A program made the position numbers and the translations under genes. 64,000 nucleotides of DNA, taken from Onchocerca volvulus. Lineage: Eukaryota > Nematoda > Chromadorea > Rhabditida > Onchocercidae. Location of the stretch: NCBI GenBank assembly GCA_000499405.2, contig HG738140.1, forward strand, positions 13,295,560-13,359,559. The letters are read 5' to 3'. Shown in pieces: positions 11,801 to 29,340 of this stretch (position 1 is its first letter; each line of letters begins with the position of its first letter). The notes under the pieces were generated by a model. It was not told the origin of the DNA. It did no database searches and worked only from the letters and a program-made list of their open reading frames with translations.

Positions 11801-14800
11801 TCTCTTTAAAGCTTTTCCGTTTGAATAGATTACAGATTTACTCTTTGATTTATATTTATCTCTTTTTAAAGATCACCAGTGATCATTAAACTTTTCTTTT
11901 TGATTATTGAGAATTAATGATGTAATTGTGTTCTAAATATAGTTATCACTGTCCGAATAATCTATATGCCAAAAACATATCTTCTTCTAAATAATATTTT
12001 ATACTGCTTGTTGCCTAAACTTAGTCTATCGTCTCATTTTGTTTCATTTTACTTCATTATATTTTATTGTTCCTTATCACTTCAAGTATCCAATATTTAC
12101 TGATCAATAACTGAATTGCTGGTGATTAATTAGTTTTAGAATTTTTTTTCCTTTATTAGGCTTGTATGCATTATTGCTTAACAATACTTGTAATTTGTAT
12201 TTTTCTAAATGATAATTAGGTTTGAGAAAAAAAGAAAAAAAAAGATTTTAGTTATATGCTAGAAACAATTATTTTCAATATTTAATGTTGTATGTTAAAT
12301 AAAGCATCGTATTATATAGGAATGATTTTATATATTGATCAATTCAGAATATGTTATCTTTATCATCACATCATTTCGGTCAGGAATGAGGAATCCTTTT
12401 TTGTTTAAAATTATGCAAACAATCGTTGATATCATCGAAATCATGAAAATTTACATTGTAGAAAAAGAAAAAGAAGAAAAACGAAATAGGAAGCCATTAA
12501 CTGTAAAATGGGAAAAGTTAAATAATGGGCAGAATTTTAGTATCTTGCTAATAATTTTGTTTTGCTTAATAAAAATTAACAAAATTTTGCTTAATGATCT
12601 ATTGAACGATCTTTCTGAACTGAGTACGAAGCTTGCAAGAACAATCTACTGAACAACCTTTTTGAATTGCGTGTGAAGTATTTTCATATTTTAAAATTAT
12701 ATTTCGAAATCACCTTAATAAACGTTCATTTCCTTAATAAAATCAAAATTCTTGTATTCTGTTATAACCAAAGAGAAGTCTGTAAGTGAAGATTATGTAT
12801 TATGTGAGATAGTGCAATTATTCGGAATATAACCTGGAATTTGTCAGGGATTTTAAAAACGAGACGACTAAGATTACATATCTGAAACCAATACAGTAGA
12901 AGAACTAAAAATTTTGAAGTGTCATAGATTCAGTTTAATTTACTTAAATTTATAATCATTGAATTTGTATTCAAAATTCTTGAAAATTGGTACTCTTATT
13001 ATAAATAGTGTTTGATTTGGATTCTTTATTAGAAGTGTCATTTTTCCTTACCTTTAGTGTCTGGGTGCTTTTTTATATAATAAATTAGTTTTTATTTGCT
13101 GTTCTTTTATCGTCAGTTTTATCCCCACAAGAAATGATAGTCGTAATATTTCCAGGTGTAACGGAGCATTTTGGAATTGATGCAACTGATTGTGATATGA
13201 TTGTGGGCTCTTTAGAACATGCATTTTCAAGTACAGGTGGTTTTTGTGCTGGTCGAACATTTGTGGTCCGTCATCAGCGTTTGTCCAGTAAGTTTTGTCT
13301 TTGTCCAGTGATATATTTCTATTTGTGCTTTGTCTTTTTGATTTACTTAAATAGATTTAAGTCCAAATTCTATAAATTTTTCACAAAATTTTTTCTAGAA
13401 TTGATAATTTAGCGTCTGATATGTTCATATGATGTATTAGTAAGTTCACTGTCTGTGAATCTTAATCCATTACTTTCTTTTCAAACTAAGAGATGAATGA
13501 TTTGGACCAAAATAAAAATGGCAAAAGTGTCAGTTTAAGCGATAAAATAGTTATATTATTTACCATTTCAACTTTTTTTCAATTTGTCTTAATATTTGTC
13601 ATTTATTTAATTATAGTAGCTACATTAATTATTCACTTAATTTAACTGATTCATTTGTTTTATTGCTACATTTATTTGCATTTATTTAATTGCGATTAGT
13701 CGAAATAGAACTATTATAACTTCTTTTTTGTATTTAATCTTGAACATAAATTCTGCAGTTTCGCTTTACCAAGCTTTTCAAATTTTAGTTTTTTTTTTTT
13801 TTTTTTCGCTAGATTAGATTTATTTGATCTATTCGTATCTTATCATTAAATATTTTTATTTTATGATATATCGTTATTAATGAGTTAATATTACCTATTT
13901 TTACATAAGCAAAAACTCATGCAGTTTTATCACTTTCTATTTTTAGCCTATCTCTCTGTTTTTGCATGTAATTTAGTTTTTCATTTAAAAAGCATTCCAG
14001 TTATATTATGTACGGTGACTTTTCAATAATATACAGCGATTATTAAAAACTAGTTAATTAATCTATTCGATGCTGCAATTATTTTCACTTCCATAAATAT
14101 AATATTTATCAAATTAAAATAATTTCAAGGTGTATAAACCGTCAAGTTGTTGAATATAATTTTCAATCTTATGCAAAATAATGTTTTTTTGAAAACAAAT
14201 ATTGATATAAGATGATTGTATACTTTTTAGGTTTGGGTTATTGTTTCTCAGCATCATTGCCTCCTTTGCTAGCAGTCGCTGCAAGTTCGTTCTTTTTTAT
14301 TTTTACTAGACAAATTGAATTTTTAAATAGTAAAATCAAGGGATCTTAATATGAAACTAAATTTTATTGTGTATTACGAGATTTATTTTTCACTTAAAGC
14401 AAAACTAGAGGATGAAAATTAAAACAAATAATATTAATTCTGTGGTTTATAAGACTCTTTAAAAAGTTGTGGTACAGTTTTCCTTTTGCTAGTTTCTCCT
14501 TTTATTATTTTTTTTGTAATTAATTAAGTCGAGAGATGGTACGACTTTCACAAAGTGCAAAAGTATTCTACTAATTGTCATATTTCCTCTAATTAATTTT
14601 AGTTTTCGTATTCGTCATACTAATTTTGTACTACATTAATTATGCTGTTTTAGTCAACTTTTTTGCCAAGAAAGATAAACTCTAACAGAAGCAATCAAAG
14701 TTTTTTTTTCTTTTTCAAATCTAATTATGTTTAGTCAGCAGTTTTTCAGTCGTTCGAACGAAATCTTCATGATTTCAATATTCGGAAGACTGCAACTCGG

Positions 14801-16127
14801 CTACATCTGACAAACATTGCATTTCAAGTAAATAAAACAGTGCGGGAGTGCAGGGATATATTTAATATCTAATATTCGATAAAATTTGAAAGATGAAGCA
14901 GTAGAAATTCATTGATTTTAATGTTAATTTGAAGGAAATTAATAAAAATCCAAAAGTAGGACTTAGTAATGACAAATTAATTTAAATATAATATTGATTT
15001 AAAGACACGACAATAACATGTGACAAGTAGAATTGCTCTGAGTGCCAATAGACTTTTTTAAAAAAGCTAAAATATGAAGTGTTGTAATTGCCGTCTTTGA
15101 TACATTAAGTTAGCATTTAAGTAATTTCGAAAAACAAAAAACCAATTCAAAATTAAAAGTGGAAAATATAATTCAAAAAATTTAGAGAATGAAAAAAATT
15201 TTTGTTCTGGAATGAAATATTTTTCAGGTAAAGCTCTTGAAATCATCAGCAATGATCCAGAACGTCTGATACGTCTTCGTCAAAACTCTAAAATAGTCAG
15301 TATTGGATTGAAAGAAGCTTTCGAAGGTACACGTTTTACAGTAAACGGTGATGTATTGAGTCCTTTGCAACATATCTATTATGAAGGAAATAATGCTGAT
15401 GAAAAATTGGATAAATTAATGGAGAAGGTAAAGTATTTTCCAAAAAAAAAATCTGATTCTACAATGATGTAAACATTCGTAGTCAACTATTCAAAATTTA
15501 AAAATATGATAGAAATGAAGAAGAAAAGTAGAGAGAAGTTTTCAACTAGCGAGGATATTTCTCGGTCTTTTCATCAATTACCGATTAAATTTATCGAAAT
15601 TTCATTCTTTCAGATGCGTGAAGGAGGCTATTTACTAGCTCGAGCTTTTTACCATGCAGAAGAATCATTTACTCCTAAATCAAGGTAAATTAATAATTTA
15701 AAGGTGGTATTTTTCTTCATCCTCAGAAGTTCGAAATTTGCGATTAAATAGTCCCATCACATTGGTGCAGTTTCATCACAATTTCGAAACGTTTATCTTG
15801 CATATTTTTATAAATTTTCGACTTCGATTACTATAATACTATAATTATCAGATATTTAATACATCTTTCATTGATGCATAATTTCTCGCGCAGTAAAACA
15901 TTAATCGGTCAAAGGAGACTCACAGTCCCATCTATTAGTATTTATTTCAATTCCTTCACCATATATGCTGTCGTGCATCTTATCGGTTATTCTTAGATAA
16001 TCGCTATGTATATTCTTAATTCTATTTCAGTATACGATTAGCGATACAATCAGAAATGTCGCATGATGAATTGATGTTGTTTATCGAAACAATGAAAGAA
16101 GAAGCTCAACAAATTAATAAACTTTAA
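8897..16127 (+). CDS. sptl-1: Serine palmitoyltransferase subunit 1 (SPTLC1 / LCB1 family)
   Basis: This is the non-catalytic subunit of the ER enzyme that condenses serine with a fatty acyl-CoA, the first step of sphingolipid synthesis. Exons: 8897-8959, 9368-9472, 9762-9853, 10000-10093, 10215-10428, 10996-11117, 11256-11427, 13156-13287, 14231-14284, 15228-15427, 15614-15684 and 16031-16127. They sum to 1416 nt, 471 residues, close to the usual length of about 470. Residues about 22-45 form the N-terminal membrane segment. [43 protein letters not shown] and the C-terminal IRLAIQ are family hallmarks. The residue equivalent to the PLP lysine of the catalytic subunit is not lysine ([10 protein letters not shown]), as expected for subunit 1. 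Cys133 in SCGP aligns with the human position mutated in HSAN1. Intron 2 appears to start with GC rather than GT (CAG|gcaatt at 9473). Intron 8 is unusually long (about 1.73 kb). A TTTCAAG acceptor 19 nt before the ATG may be a leader acceptor. Confidence 0.95.
11428..13155 (+). other. Long intron of the SPTLC1 gene (about 1.7 kb)
   Basis: This intron is about four to ten times longer than most introns in the gene. An open frame from 12335 to 12652 carries no recognisable domain and ends inside a diverged tandem duplication (about 12595-12684), so I treat it as non-coding. No transposon protein was recognised. Confidence 0.6.
12595..12684. repeat. Diverged two-copy tandem duplication in an SPTLC1 intron
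   Basis: Two copies of roughly 45 bp sit head to tail. Both carry the series ATCTAxTGAAC, then TTTxTGAAxTG, then GxGAAG. Several substitutions separate them, so the duplication is old. Confidence 0.5.
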
Positions 16128-16966
16128 AGGCTGAAGTACTTTATAAAGTGAATTCATTTCTTGTTGCCGAATTTATGATGAATTGAAATGTATTTTTGTA
16201 TCAGATAATGTTGCACAGACTTCAGAAAAAAACATGCAATTTAAACAATTTCTATCTTAAATATTGTAAATGGACGGGAGTTATGAGAATCGTTCAGCAT
16301 TTTATTTCATTCGTTCAACTATGTGAAAAATGTACAGCAGCTTGAAAGAGTCTTTGGTATCAATTGGAAATATATTATGAACCCTGCATAATCTTAACCT
16401 TCAAGTAGGAACTCTATAATTCAAATCTTTTTAGTTCCTTAGAAAAAATCGCACTTGGTTCTATGTCAACAGTGCTATACAGTTTTTCTCCGTACAATTT
16501 TGTCTTTTTGAGTGAGAAATTACGTATATTCAGGGATGAAATCTCTTTTGATAGGTAGGGATGTATCAGAACACTTTCTCTTTTTTATTATAAGCATTAC
16601 CAGGAAAGAACTTGATATGATCCATTCTAACTGGCTTTTTTTTTTTCTTGGAATCAGAAACATTTCATTACTACGTAATGAAAAAAGTATAAATTTTATT
16701 TAAATTAAAATATTGGATGAAAAATATGAACAAATACTATGCTAAACACCATAACATAGCGCTATTCTTCATGAATTGAAAATCGTTCGGATAATGGCAA
16801 GAGACTGTGCAAATATTTAAAAGGATCGATGCAAATAGAAATGGTAAAAGTGATGAATTATGATTACAATTCTCTAAAATTTGTGGAAAAAATTCAATTT
16901 CCTCGAAATTTATGCTCGTTAGATGAGAAATAAGTGATTGGGTTTAAAAAAAAAATTTAATAATGT
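16128..16966. other. Convergent intergenic region (shared 3' flank of SPTLC1 and SRD5A3)
   Basis: This 839-bp spacer separates two genes that face each other tail to tail. It should contain both 3' UTRs and polyadenylation sites. No gene is seen. Confidence 0.6.
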
Positions 16967-18888
16967 TCATAAAATATAAGGTATCAAGGCTTTCCGATTG
17001 CAGGAGTATTCACGGAAATGTTTCCGATACCAACTTTGGTTCGACAAAGCAGCAATAGTCTGATTTAAAATCACAAATAGGAAACATAACAGCATAGGTG
17101 TCGATAATTGATAAAACAATACAAATAAGAAATAAAGTATAATTTCGAGAAAATAATGAGGTGATAAGCAGTATTCGAAAAGGCCACCATACGGTAATAA
17201 ATGCATATTGCGCGCATTTAATTCTGAAATTTATAATAAGTAATTTCATAATAATGCGATAACTGCATTCTGCAAAATCCATGTAAGAATGTAAACAACC
17301 ATTTCCACTCCAATTCTTAATTCGATTAATTTTATTTTACATTTTCAAAGCTTTTTAGCTCGTACTGCTTGGTTCTTCTTCTTTCCATCTACTTATTCAT
17401 ATTTACTTATCAATTTATTTACTCATACTTTCTTCAATATTTTTTCTTTCTCTTCCACAACTTTTGCATTACTCTCTCTATCTTAAAAATAAAATTAAAG
17501 TTTATGATATTTCCATAAGTAGTGTTTGTTTTGTCTAACTGAAGCTAAATTACATGTGATATTGCTGAAAGGACTACAAATAAAAGATCCTTTCCTTTTT
17601 TTTTTATGCTTAGCGCATAATAACTTGAAAATCCTTAGCTCTCGTAAACAGTCTTAATTTCATGCAAATTTCGACAAATTAAACAAACTAACCTTTATGC
17701 AAACGAAGTTGAGCAAGTAGGACGAAGCAATGATGTTGTTGTATCTGAATCACAAATATAGCGATCGTCAATATCGTATAAAATAGTATTGATAAGGTAA
17801 ACGAAAAATTTATTCCTACAATTAGAATATGTAAAAAGGAACAAGTTATTGCTTTTTAAAATTTGTTTAAAGTATTTAAAAAAAAAAATTGAGAAAAAAA
17901 TAATCTAACCTGTTTTCTTATCTAGCGTAAATGATAAAAGTTGTGAGCAAACACTAAATGGATAAAAAGTGATTCCTAAAAGGAAATGTAGAATATGCAT
18001 GTTTGAATCAGAGAAAATCGAAACATAAAGGCATTCATATAAACGACGTAATACGTGTGTTAGATAAAGCAAAAGGCCGATTGAGATAAGAACAAGGTTA
18101 CCTGAAAAATTTTAAATAGAAATTATACAGGTCCTTGTAAATTAATAATATTCTATTCTTATAGCACTTTTAATTCATTTATTTACTAGACTTCCTCGAA
18201 AAATAGGCTTAATCGTAAAAAAAAGTTTATTTGTAAAATTCATTCGAGTATTTACCACTTTTCCACCAAAATGGAAATTCAAAAAGGTTAAAAATTTTAA
18301 TTTTTTAGAAATGACAAACCGTTATATCGAAGCTGGCCATTAATAACAATATCAATGAAAGCAAATAGAATAGAGATGGAAGCGATTAAGTAAAAAATCC
18401 AAAACAACCTTAAGTAAATTATTGAAAAAAAGAAATTAAAATAATAGAATTAGATTTGAGAAGTTCTTACTAGTTTTGTAATGCTTGTAAAACAGATTAT
18501 TTCTATTTATTAAAAAATTCGGTTATGAAAAAAACCTTTTCGGTACTTCGATTATTCTCAACCAATTTTTGAAATTGTAATCCTTTCTACATTTGCCGAA
18601 ATAAACGAGGCTTAAAACTGTTTCTGCAACAAAAAAAAAGCTGGAAATACTCACAAAATTTAAATAATCAAAAATTGAATTAAAATCAGCATTTTCAATT
18701 AAATATTTAACAGTGAGCATATACACACATATAAATCATTCCCATTTTAGTAAAAAAAACGAAAAAGAAAATCAATTACTACCTAACTTTTTAGTTCCTG
18801 ATAGGATTAACATTCCAAGAACACAAGCGAGAATAATACATGATAACCACCAGTATGCGATGCATATATGATATAAATTAAAGGACAT
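16967..18888 (-). CDS. SRD5A3: Polyprenal reductase, SRD5A3 / steroid 5-alpha-reductase family
   Basis: SRD5A3 acts in the ER pathway that makes dolichol from polyprenol, and so supplies the lipid carrier for N-glycosylation. Exons: 18888-18783, 18623-18536, 18408-18320, 18101-17910, 17815-17693 and 17223-16967. The total is 855 nt, 284 residues, somewhat shorter than the human protein (318), mostly at the N terminus. All junction phases agree. Diagnostic segments are WLRIIEVPKR, LRRLYECLYVSIFSDSNMH, LRLHKELNARNMHLLPYGGLFEYCLSPHY (read across the last junction) and the C-terminal WYRKHFREYSCNRKALIPYIL. These match SRD5A3 rather than SRD5A1/2, notably the RRLxECLxVS motif. The remainder is strongly hydrophobic, with about six membrane segments. 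The initiating ATG directly follows TTTTTTTTCAG, so the message is probably trans-spliced onto its start codon. It was easily mistaken at first for a 7TM chemoreceptor. Confidence 0.9.
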
Positions 18889-19014
18889 CTGAAAAAAAAA
18901 AAACTTAGATTTCATGTTTAGTTCAAAGTAAGTATATTTTACAAAATATGCAATATCCTTCGCTCTGTATTATCAGTCTAATTTAACTATTTTGAGATAA
19001 TATTTCATAATATT

Positions 19015-19440
19015 ATAGTCATAATTATCATGATAATGATAATATCATTATTACCGCTATAATTATTCACCAGTGCTACCGTCCAAGGTATTTTTTTTTA
19101 ATAAATCTATACTCTCATTTTACCATTATTATTAATACTTTTAAAAGTTCTATTCCAATATTTTTCTAAAAAATTTATCAAAAATCTAAAGATTAATCAA
19201 CTGAAAAATGAACGATTAATTATTCCTTTCCTTTCAAAATCGAATATTTTCCTTATTTTTCACTTTTTCTATAAAATAATTTAATGTGTCAAGGATTTAA
19301 TTATTATTATTCTTTATTTTCAATTAATCATTATTATTATACTAATTATTGCTGTAATTATTGTTTGTTATTAATAATAATATTACCACTAATACAATAA
19401 TAACATCATTCTATTACCATCATTAACAATTGGTTTATCA
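19015..19440. repeat. ATT/ATC/TAA-rich simple-sequence region
   Basis: Imperfect trinucleotide runs such as ATCATTATTATTATAC, TTATTAATAATAATATTACC and CATGATAATGATAAT recur over about 400 bp. They look like decayed microsatellite. Confidence 0.5.
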
Positions 19441-20604
19441 TTATTTTCTCCGTTTTAACAAGTAGCCACTACTAGAAAAGTCATATTTCGCTAATTCGAC
19501 GATTGGAAGTAGCTGTAAGAAAACGAAAGCTGAGAAACCAATCTCATTCATCTAAAATTACGAATAGCTTTTCCAGAATAACATCTTCCGAAGTATCGTC
19601 ACAGATTAAACATCTAACAAGTAATCCGATCTGGAAGTTCGTTGTAGCGTAGAAAATATGATTTAAAATGTCTAATAAGCAACGAGATATTATTCAAAGA
19701 ATCTTCAAACCAATCAGAAAGATATGGCATTATTCATTTACCGGATAATGAAACATATGCCAGATCTTAGTAGTACCATGGCTAGCCGTATGGAAATTCA
19801 AGAAGAATGAAAAAATTAATTATCTTAAACAAGGCCGAAAACTTGCCAAATAGCAATAAATGAATAAATCTGAATTTCCTGAAATAAAATGTAAAAAAAC
19901 CTAATAAATATAGTAACAGACGATCTAAGTTTATTCATTACCACAAACAGATGAAAGACATGTACGAAAATAATTAGTAAGCTGGAAATTCAATCGGTAT
20001 TTAAAGATCAAATCAAAGAAGTAGTGAGGAATAGGAAAATTTATTTATACTTCATAAAATGAGTGAGAGGTTTAGTAATACACCAGATAAATTTAAGGCA
20101 GACCGCCTTTCTCAGACTTATTATTTGGAATTAGGATAGAAAAACGGGAAAAGTAGCAATTGAAATCTACAGTGTAGAAAAGAAATAATTTCATTAAATA
20201 CAGATTTCATGAAGACTTCAAGATTTTTCTTCCGATAATCATATTTCAAATCTATTCATTATGAAAATGTTAATAAAGAGGCAGACTAGAAAAAAGAACA
20301 GATTGCGAAGAAAATGCTAAAACAAGAATCGAAGTAAATAATTGAATAGCTTATCTCTTTCCAACTTTCAGTTGAAAAATATCAAATAATCGAACATAAC
20401 CATAAATAATGGATATATATAACAATAATAAAGTAAACAAGAGGAAAAAAGTTGGAAAGTGAAATTTAATTTCAGGAAGTCAAGATTTAAGATCATACCG
20501 GAACTTATTAATTTGAATAACCAGAAAAGAAGCAATTCTGTATATCTTGTCATTAAAACAGAAAAACTGCGAAAAGAATGAAAAAAGAAAGGATCATACT
20601 TAAT

Positions 20605-20681
20605 TAACATCATCAGAAGGTTCATTTTAACTAATGTCATCGGAAGGCTTATATTTGACTAATATCATCGGCAAACAAACA
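20605..20681. repeat. Short tandem repeat, period about 28, roughly 2.7 copies
   Basis: The core TAAxxTCATCxG(AAGG) recurs at about 20605, 20632 and 20660 with intervening TT-rich segments. It starts about 30 bp beyond the EMC2 stop codon, in the likely 3' UTR. Confidence 0.5.
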
Positions 20682-20710
20682 GAAACATTCAACAACAAAA
20701 AAACATATAA

Positions 20711-23611
20711 TTAGCTTTGTAACTGTTTTTTCAAATTCGATATTGTCTTCAATTCCATAACAATGTTTGGATTTTTTCCTTCTTTTGAAGCTTCCTTATA
20801 GATACTTATCAACTTCTCAATAGCGATTAATCCACTCTGTGTGATTTCCTTTTTTCTTTGACCACTGCTTTTTGATGATAAACTTATGCAACACTGAAAT
20901 AATTTTCATCTAGGTCTGATAAAAATATTTTGGTGGAAGAATATTACATGCTTCATAAATATATTTTGCTCATTGTCGTATTTTTCGAACTTATTTAAAC
21001 TATCAAAAAATATACCAATAAAATGTAAAAGATTGGCAAATATTAAGGTTAGAAATTAAACCTAGTTAAATGCTAAAAAACTAATAAGTCCAGTAACTTT
21101 CATTTAAATTATTTTTAAAAATGAAATATGATATTTTATTTTCTATAATATAAATAAAAACAATTTTATTAAATTATAAGCTAAGAATTATTTACATTCC
21201 CACTACCATTAATGATTTCCGCACTGCGAATTTGAGTGCAAATCATTGGGATAATGAAAATGTGAATAATTCTTAACTTAAAACTCACCAAAATTATTCC
21301 GTATAATGAACGAGAACATGATGGATTAGTTCGAACAGCTTGTTCAAAATATGATTTCGCAAGTTCAATATTTTCTGAACCACCCTGCGTATAACGTATT
21401 TCTGCTAGCCGCCGCAAATACAAACTATTATTTGGCTGAAACGGACGTATAATTACAATGAAAATTATAAATTATTCTTCGAAAATTTCAAGAAAGTTAA
21501 AAACAAGATTTGAAAGCTCGATAATCCTAGTTTCATGAGATTTTTCTAAACAAATCCCTTATATTCAGGTAAGTTTTAGTAGTGAAACTAATCTAAAGAT
21601 ACCAACATTAAATAATACAAGTTCCTCTAAGCAGTGTGCCGCATGTGCATGATTACCCTCTTGCAAATACAAGTCAGAAAGCTCTAGCCAAGCTTCCATA
21701 TCAGAAATAAAAGTTTTCAAATATTCATTCAATTCCCGAATTGCTTCCAGTCGATTGTCTTGTGCTTCCAAAATTGCTATTTTTCGCTTGCGATATGACT
21801 ACAAAAAAATATAAACGCTATTAAAAACCAATAAAATAAGTCATGAGTCAATGAATGAATGAATGAATGAATAGAAAATAAACATAATATCGTCCAATGA
21901 CTTTCTTATAATTCATTTACTCCTTCATAATATTTTTACTTAGGTCACAAAATCATTCATCCTTCCTGTTCTCATTTACTGGTGAGCATATTTTAAGCGA
22001 AAACTTTAATTAATGGAATTTTTTTAATAGAAAAAATGGAGTTAACGCCTTATATTTTTCTATTTAAAATCAACTGAAATCCTTACCATATTTGTAGGAT
22101 CTGATTCAATAAGTTGCTCATACAAATGCGTCGCGCTATCGTATCTGCAGCAGGCAATTCATGAATTATGAAAGAGAAACAGACAATTTAATCAAACAGT
22201 TTGAAAACTTCTTACTTAAAAAAAAAAGAAAAAAAAAACTAAACCGGAATTATATAACAGAGAAATTAACCGTAATTGAAAGCATTTATTTTTAGGAATG
22301 ACACATTTGCTGGCTATTTATCTGCTTTTCTGAATAAGAAAATGAATTTTTCATTTTGCAAGCGAGAGCTCACTACTGAAATGTGAAAAGAAGTTTAATC
22401 TCAAAATATATCATTCATTCCTTTAGAGATCCCTATTTACTAATTTCATTAAACACCTTCATTGATCTTTTACCTTCGATTAAATATGTTGACAGAATCA
22501 GAGGAAATTAGTAAGCTATAAAACATACCGCTTTAAAGCTTCAAGACGCATTGCCTGTAATTTTAAGACACGATTACTTCGTGGGAATCTTTCTTGTAGT
22601 GCTTGAATACATTCCACTGCAAGATCAATGTTGGCTGAATCTAATGCTGCTATGCAGACCTAAAAATATACTTTACCATACCATAACCATCATTATGTTA
22701 TGTCACACTGACCCACACTTTCTTTATCATACTTGAAATATGATTTAAGTACTGCAAATTTCTCAAAAAAATCGATAAAACTCCAATTATTTTTGCATTT
22801 TTCTTCATGTCCATTATTTTGTAGTTTAATGATTTAATAGTTCTAATGATTTGTAATTGCTACTCTATTGATCATCCTATATGTTTCAATGTTTCTATAG
22901 CACAAAAAAAATTTGTTTTGAAAAAACATCGTTTTTCATCCAATGATTATTAATGAAGTAAGGAAATTTTCAATTCATATTTTTTTGATCAGGATTTTTA
23001 AATTCTGAAATTACAATGTCTTTAAATAAAACTTCAATGACTGATCTATAATGGCGTTCCATTTTTATTTATAGAACATGGAGTAGAAGCAAGTCTTTTC
23101 GTTAAGATATATTTAAATATGAAGTAGAGCTTAATAGGTAAAATTAACTATCTAATATAATGAGTTAATGTAGTGACTACCTCTAACTGTAATTTTTAAA
23201 AATTCAAATCAGCTGTGATTCAGTTAAACAATGAACGAAATCACAAAACATTCTGCTATTTAAATTATTCTTCGAAAGATTAATTTAAATAACGTATTAA
23301 AATAAGTATGAAACGAAAGATGAAATTAGTTCCACCTGTTCATAAACAAGCCATATTTCATCACCCAGTGAACGAGGACGATGACTTAAAATACGTTTCC
23401 ACAGTCCTACCGTTTCCACTGATCTACGAGCATGCTCTTCACGCCACTTACGTAACATATTTTTCGCTTCTGAAAAGTATTTATTCCCTTACAAAGTAAT
23501 CGGAATATTTCTTATCCGATGTTAATTTCGTTACAAACCAGACTTTTTCTAATTGAAATCTAACTCACAATAAAACCTACCATCAAATGAAATACAAGTC
23601 CAATCAATCAT
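20711..23611 (-). CDS. emc-2: ER membrane protein complex subunit 2 (EMC2 / TTC35), TPR protein
   Basis: EMC2 is the cytosolic TPR subunit of the ER membrane complex, which inserts tail-anchored and multipass proteins. Exons: 23611-23581, 23469-23336, 22659-22529, 22144-22087, 21798-21607, 21435-21289 and 20893-20711. They sum to 876 nt, 291 residues, against 297 in human. Family segments are [72 protein letters not shown] and the final LKxQLQS. These follow the TPR pattern with small residues at helix contacts. The first exon codes only 10 residues plus one base ([10 protein letters not shown]), but its phase and good donor support it. The ATG is two bases after GTATTTCAG, a strong candidate leader acceptor. 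Confidence 0.93.
21850..21873. repeat. Tetranucleotide microsatellite (ATGA)n
   Basis: About five to six perfect GAAT/ATGA units lie in an EMC2 intron. Confidence 0.8.
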
Positions 23612-23618
23612 CTCTGAA
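23612..23618 (-). promoter_or_regulatory. Candidate spliced-leader acceptor for EMC2
   Basis: Read on minus, GTATTTCAGAG directly precedes the ATG. No upstream in-frame exon is needed, so this acceptor most simply serves trans-splicing. Confidence 0.5.
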
Positions 23619-24213
23619 ATACGCTTTAATTTTTTCTGCACCAAATGAATCAAAGTGCTGCTCTCTCTGTTACGATTTGAAAATCATCATTTTCCATTCA
23701 TAACTGCAATATTGACTTGATATAAGATTGTGAAAAATTATAGGGAACCTCAGTTCACATCACCAAAGATGAATTCCCTGGTCTTTGCTTTATATTCTGA
23801 ATTCCATTCATTCATTTGAACTTGAATATTAAGGATAAAATGTTGTGAAGCCTTCCACTCCAAATCATCTAAAAATATATCTTCCCCAATTTTCTCTCCG
23901 ATTTCATGCGATATAATGATGATAACTGGAACAAGTCATCACTAAATTTCGAGTACGAAATTCACAGTATTATCAAAGAAAATATTCCACTTAACTCATT
24001 TAATAGTTGAGCTTCAAACGATAAGCATTTAAAATATTGAACAATCGTTATTTTACAGTAATATCATTGATTTCCTCTCGATAATAAATATCAATTAACG
24101 TATTATTCAATCTTCAAAATATACATTAAACTGTAAATCGATAGTTCTACATACAAAAGCATTCTTATGATCAATAATCTTCATTGGGAAACAATCTATT
24201 TTTGATATATAAG

Positions 24214-24232
24214 TGGTCTAGTTTCTAGACCA
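24214..24232. repeat. Perfect small hairpin (8-bp stem, 3-nt loop)
   Basis: TGGTCTAG, TTT, CTAGACCA. It lies about 590 bp past the ALDH4A1 stop, so a link to that gene is unclear. Confidence 0.6.
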
Positions 24233-24820
24233 TTGATAAAAAAAATCACAAATCTTGAACACTGCAGCAAACTGCTAACATATAAGAAAATTAATTCAAA
24301 TAAAGAGAGAAAAAAAAAAGATTGCTTATAAAAGAAAGAAAATAAAAACAAGATTTCAAATAAGTGAGGAGGTATTTGTCCAGAGTTTAAAAGTTTAAAG
24401 TTAGAAGTTTAACAAGGAGCAATCACACTTCTAATATACACAACGATAAATCAAGCAATAACTTATAAAAAAGTTTACGGTACTTAATTAAATAAGGTCC
24501 AAAGAGTTAACAAGATACGAGAAAAAGCGAAGATTAGAATTTGGAGAAATGTAAAAAAGCAAGTTTTGAATTTTAAATAAAATGATATGAAATAGTCAAA
24601 TACTGTTCAATGGAAGAAATACAAATCCAAGTGTCATTCTTTAAACAAAGAAATTATTTAGAAATAAAATTATTTGCAAATTAAATAAACGGATATAATT
24701 AAGCATAAAAGTTGAGCTTTCTAAAATATGAAATAAAAATAACCAAGAAGATACAAAGAGTATTTAAATAATAAACGAAGGAAATAAACTATGCTTATCT
24801 CAGATCAATTTCAAGCATAA

Positions 24821-29340
<4,520 letters not shown>

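Larger units (their letters stand above)
18889..20710. other. Intergenic region between EMC2 and SRD5A3
   Basis: This 1.8-kb spacer lies between two genes on the same strand. It contains ATT/ATC-rich microsatellite-like sequence (about 19015-19440) and a short period-28 array just after the EMC2 stop. No gene is supported. An open frame at 20368-20640 (minus) is hydrophobic by base composition only. Confidence 0.55.
23612..24820. other. Intergenic region between ALDH4A1 and EMC2
   Basis: This 1.2-kb A+T-rich spacer lies between two same-strand genes. It contains an 8-bp perfect hairpin at 24214-24232. No coding signal is supported. Confidence 0.55.

Noticed and set aside
12335..12652. 105-codon open frame within an SPTLC1 intron
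   Set aside because: Lys/Ile-rich by composition, no motif, and overlaps a tandem duplication.
16967..18888. Nematode 7TM chemoreceptor (serpentine receptor)
   Set aside because: Individual exons look like a 7TM protein, but joined in phase they give the SRD5A3-specific motifs and the family's C terminus.
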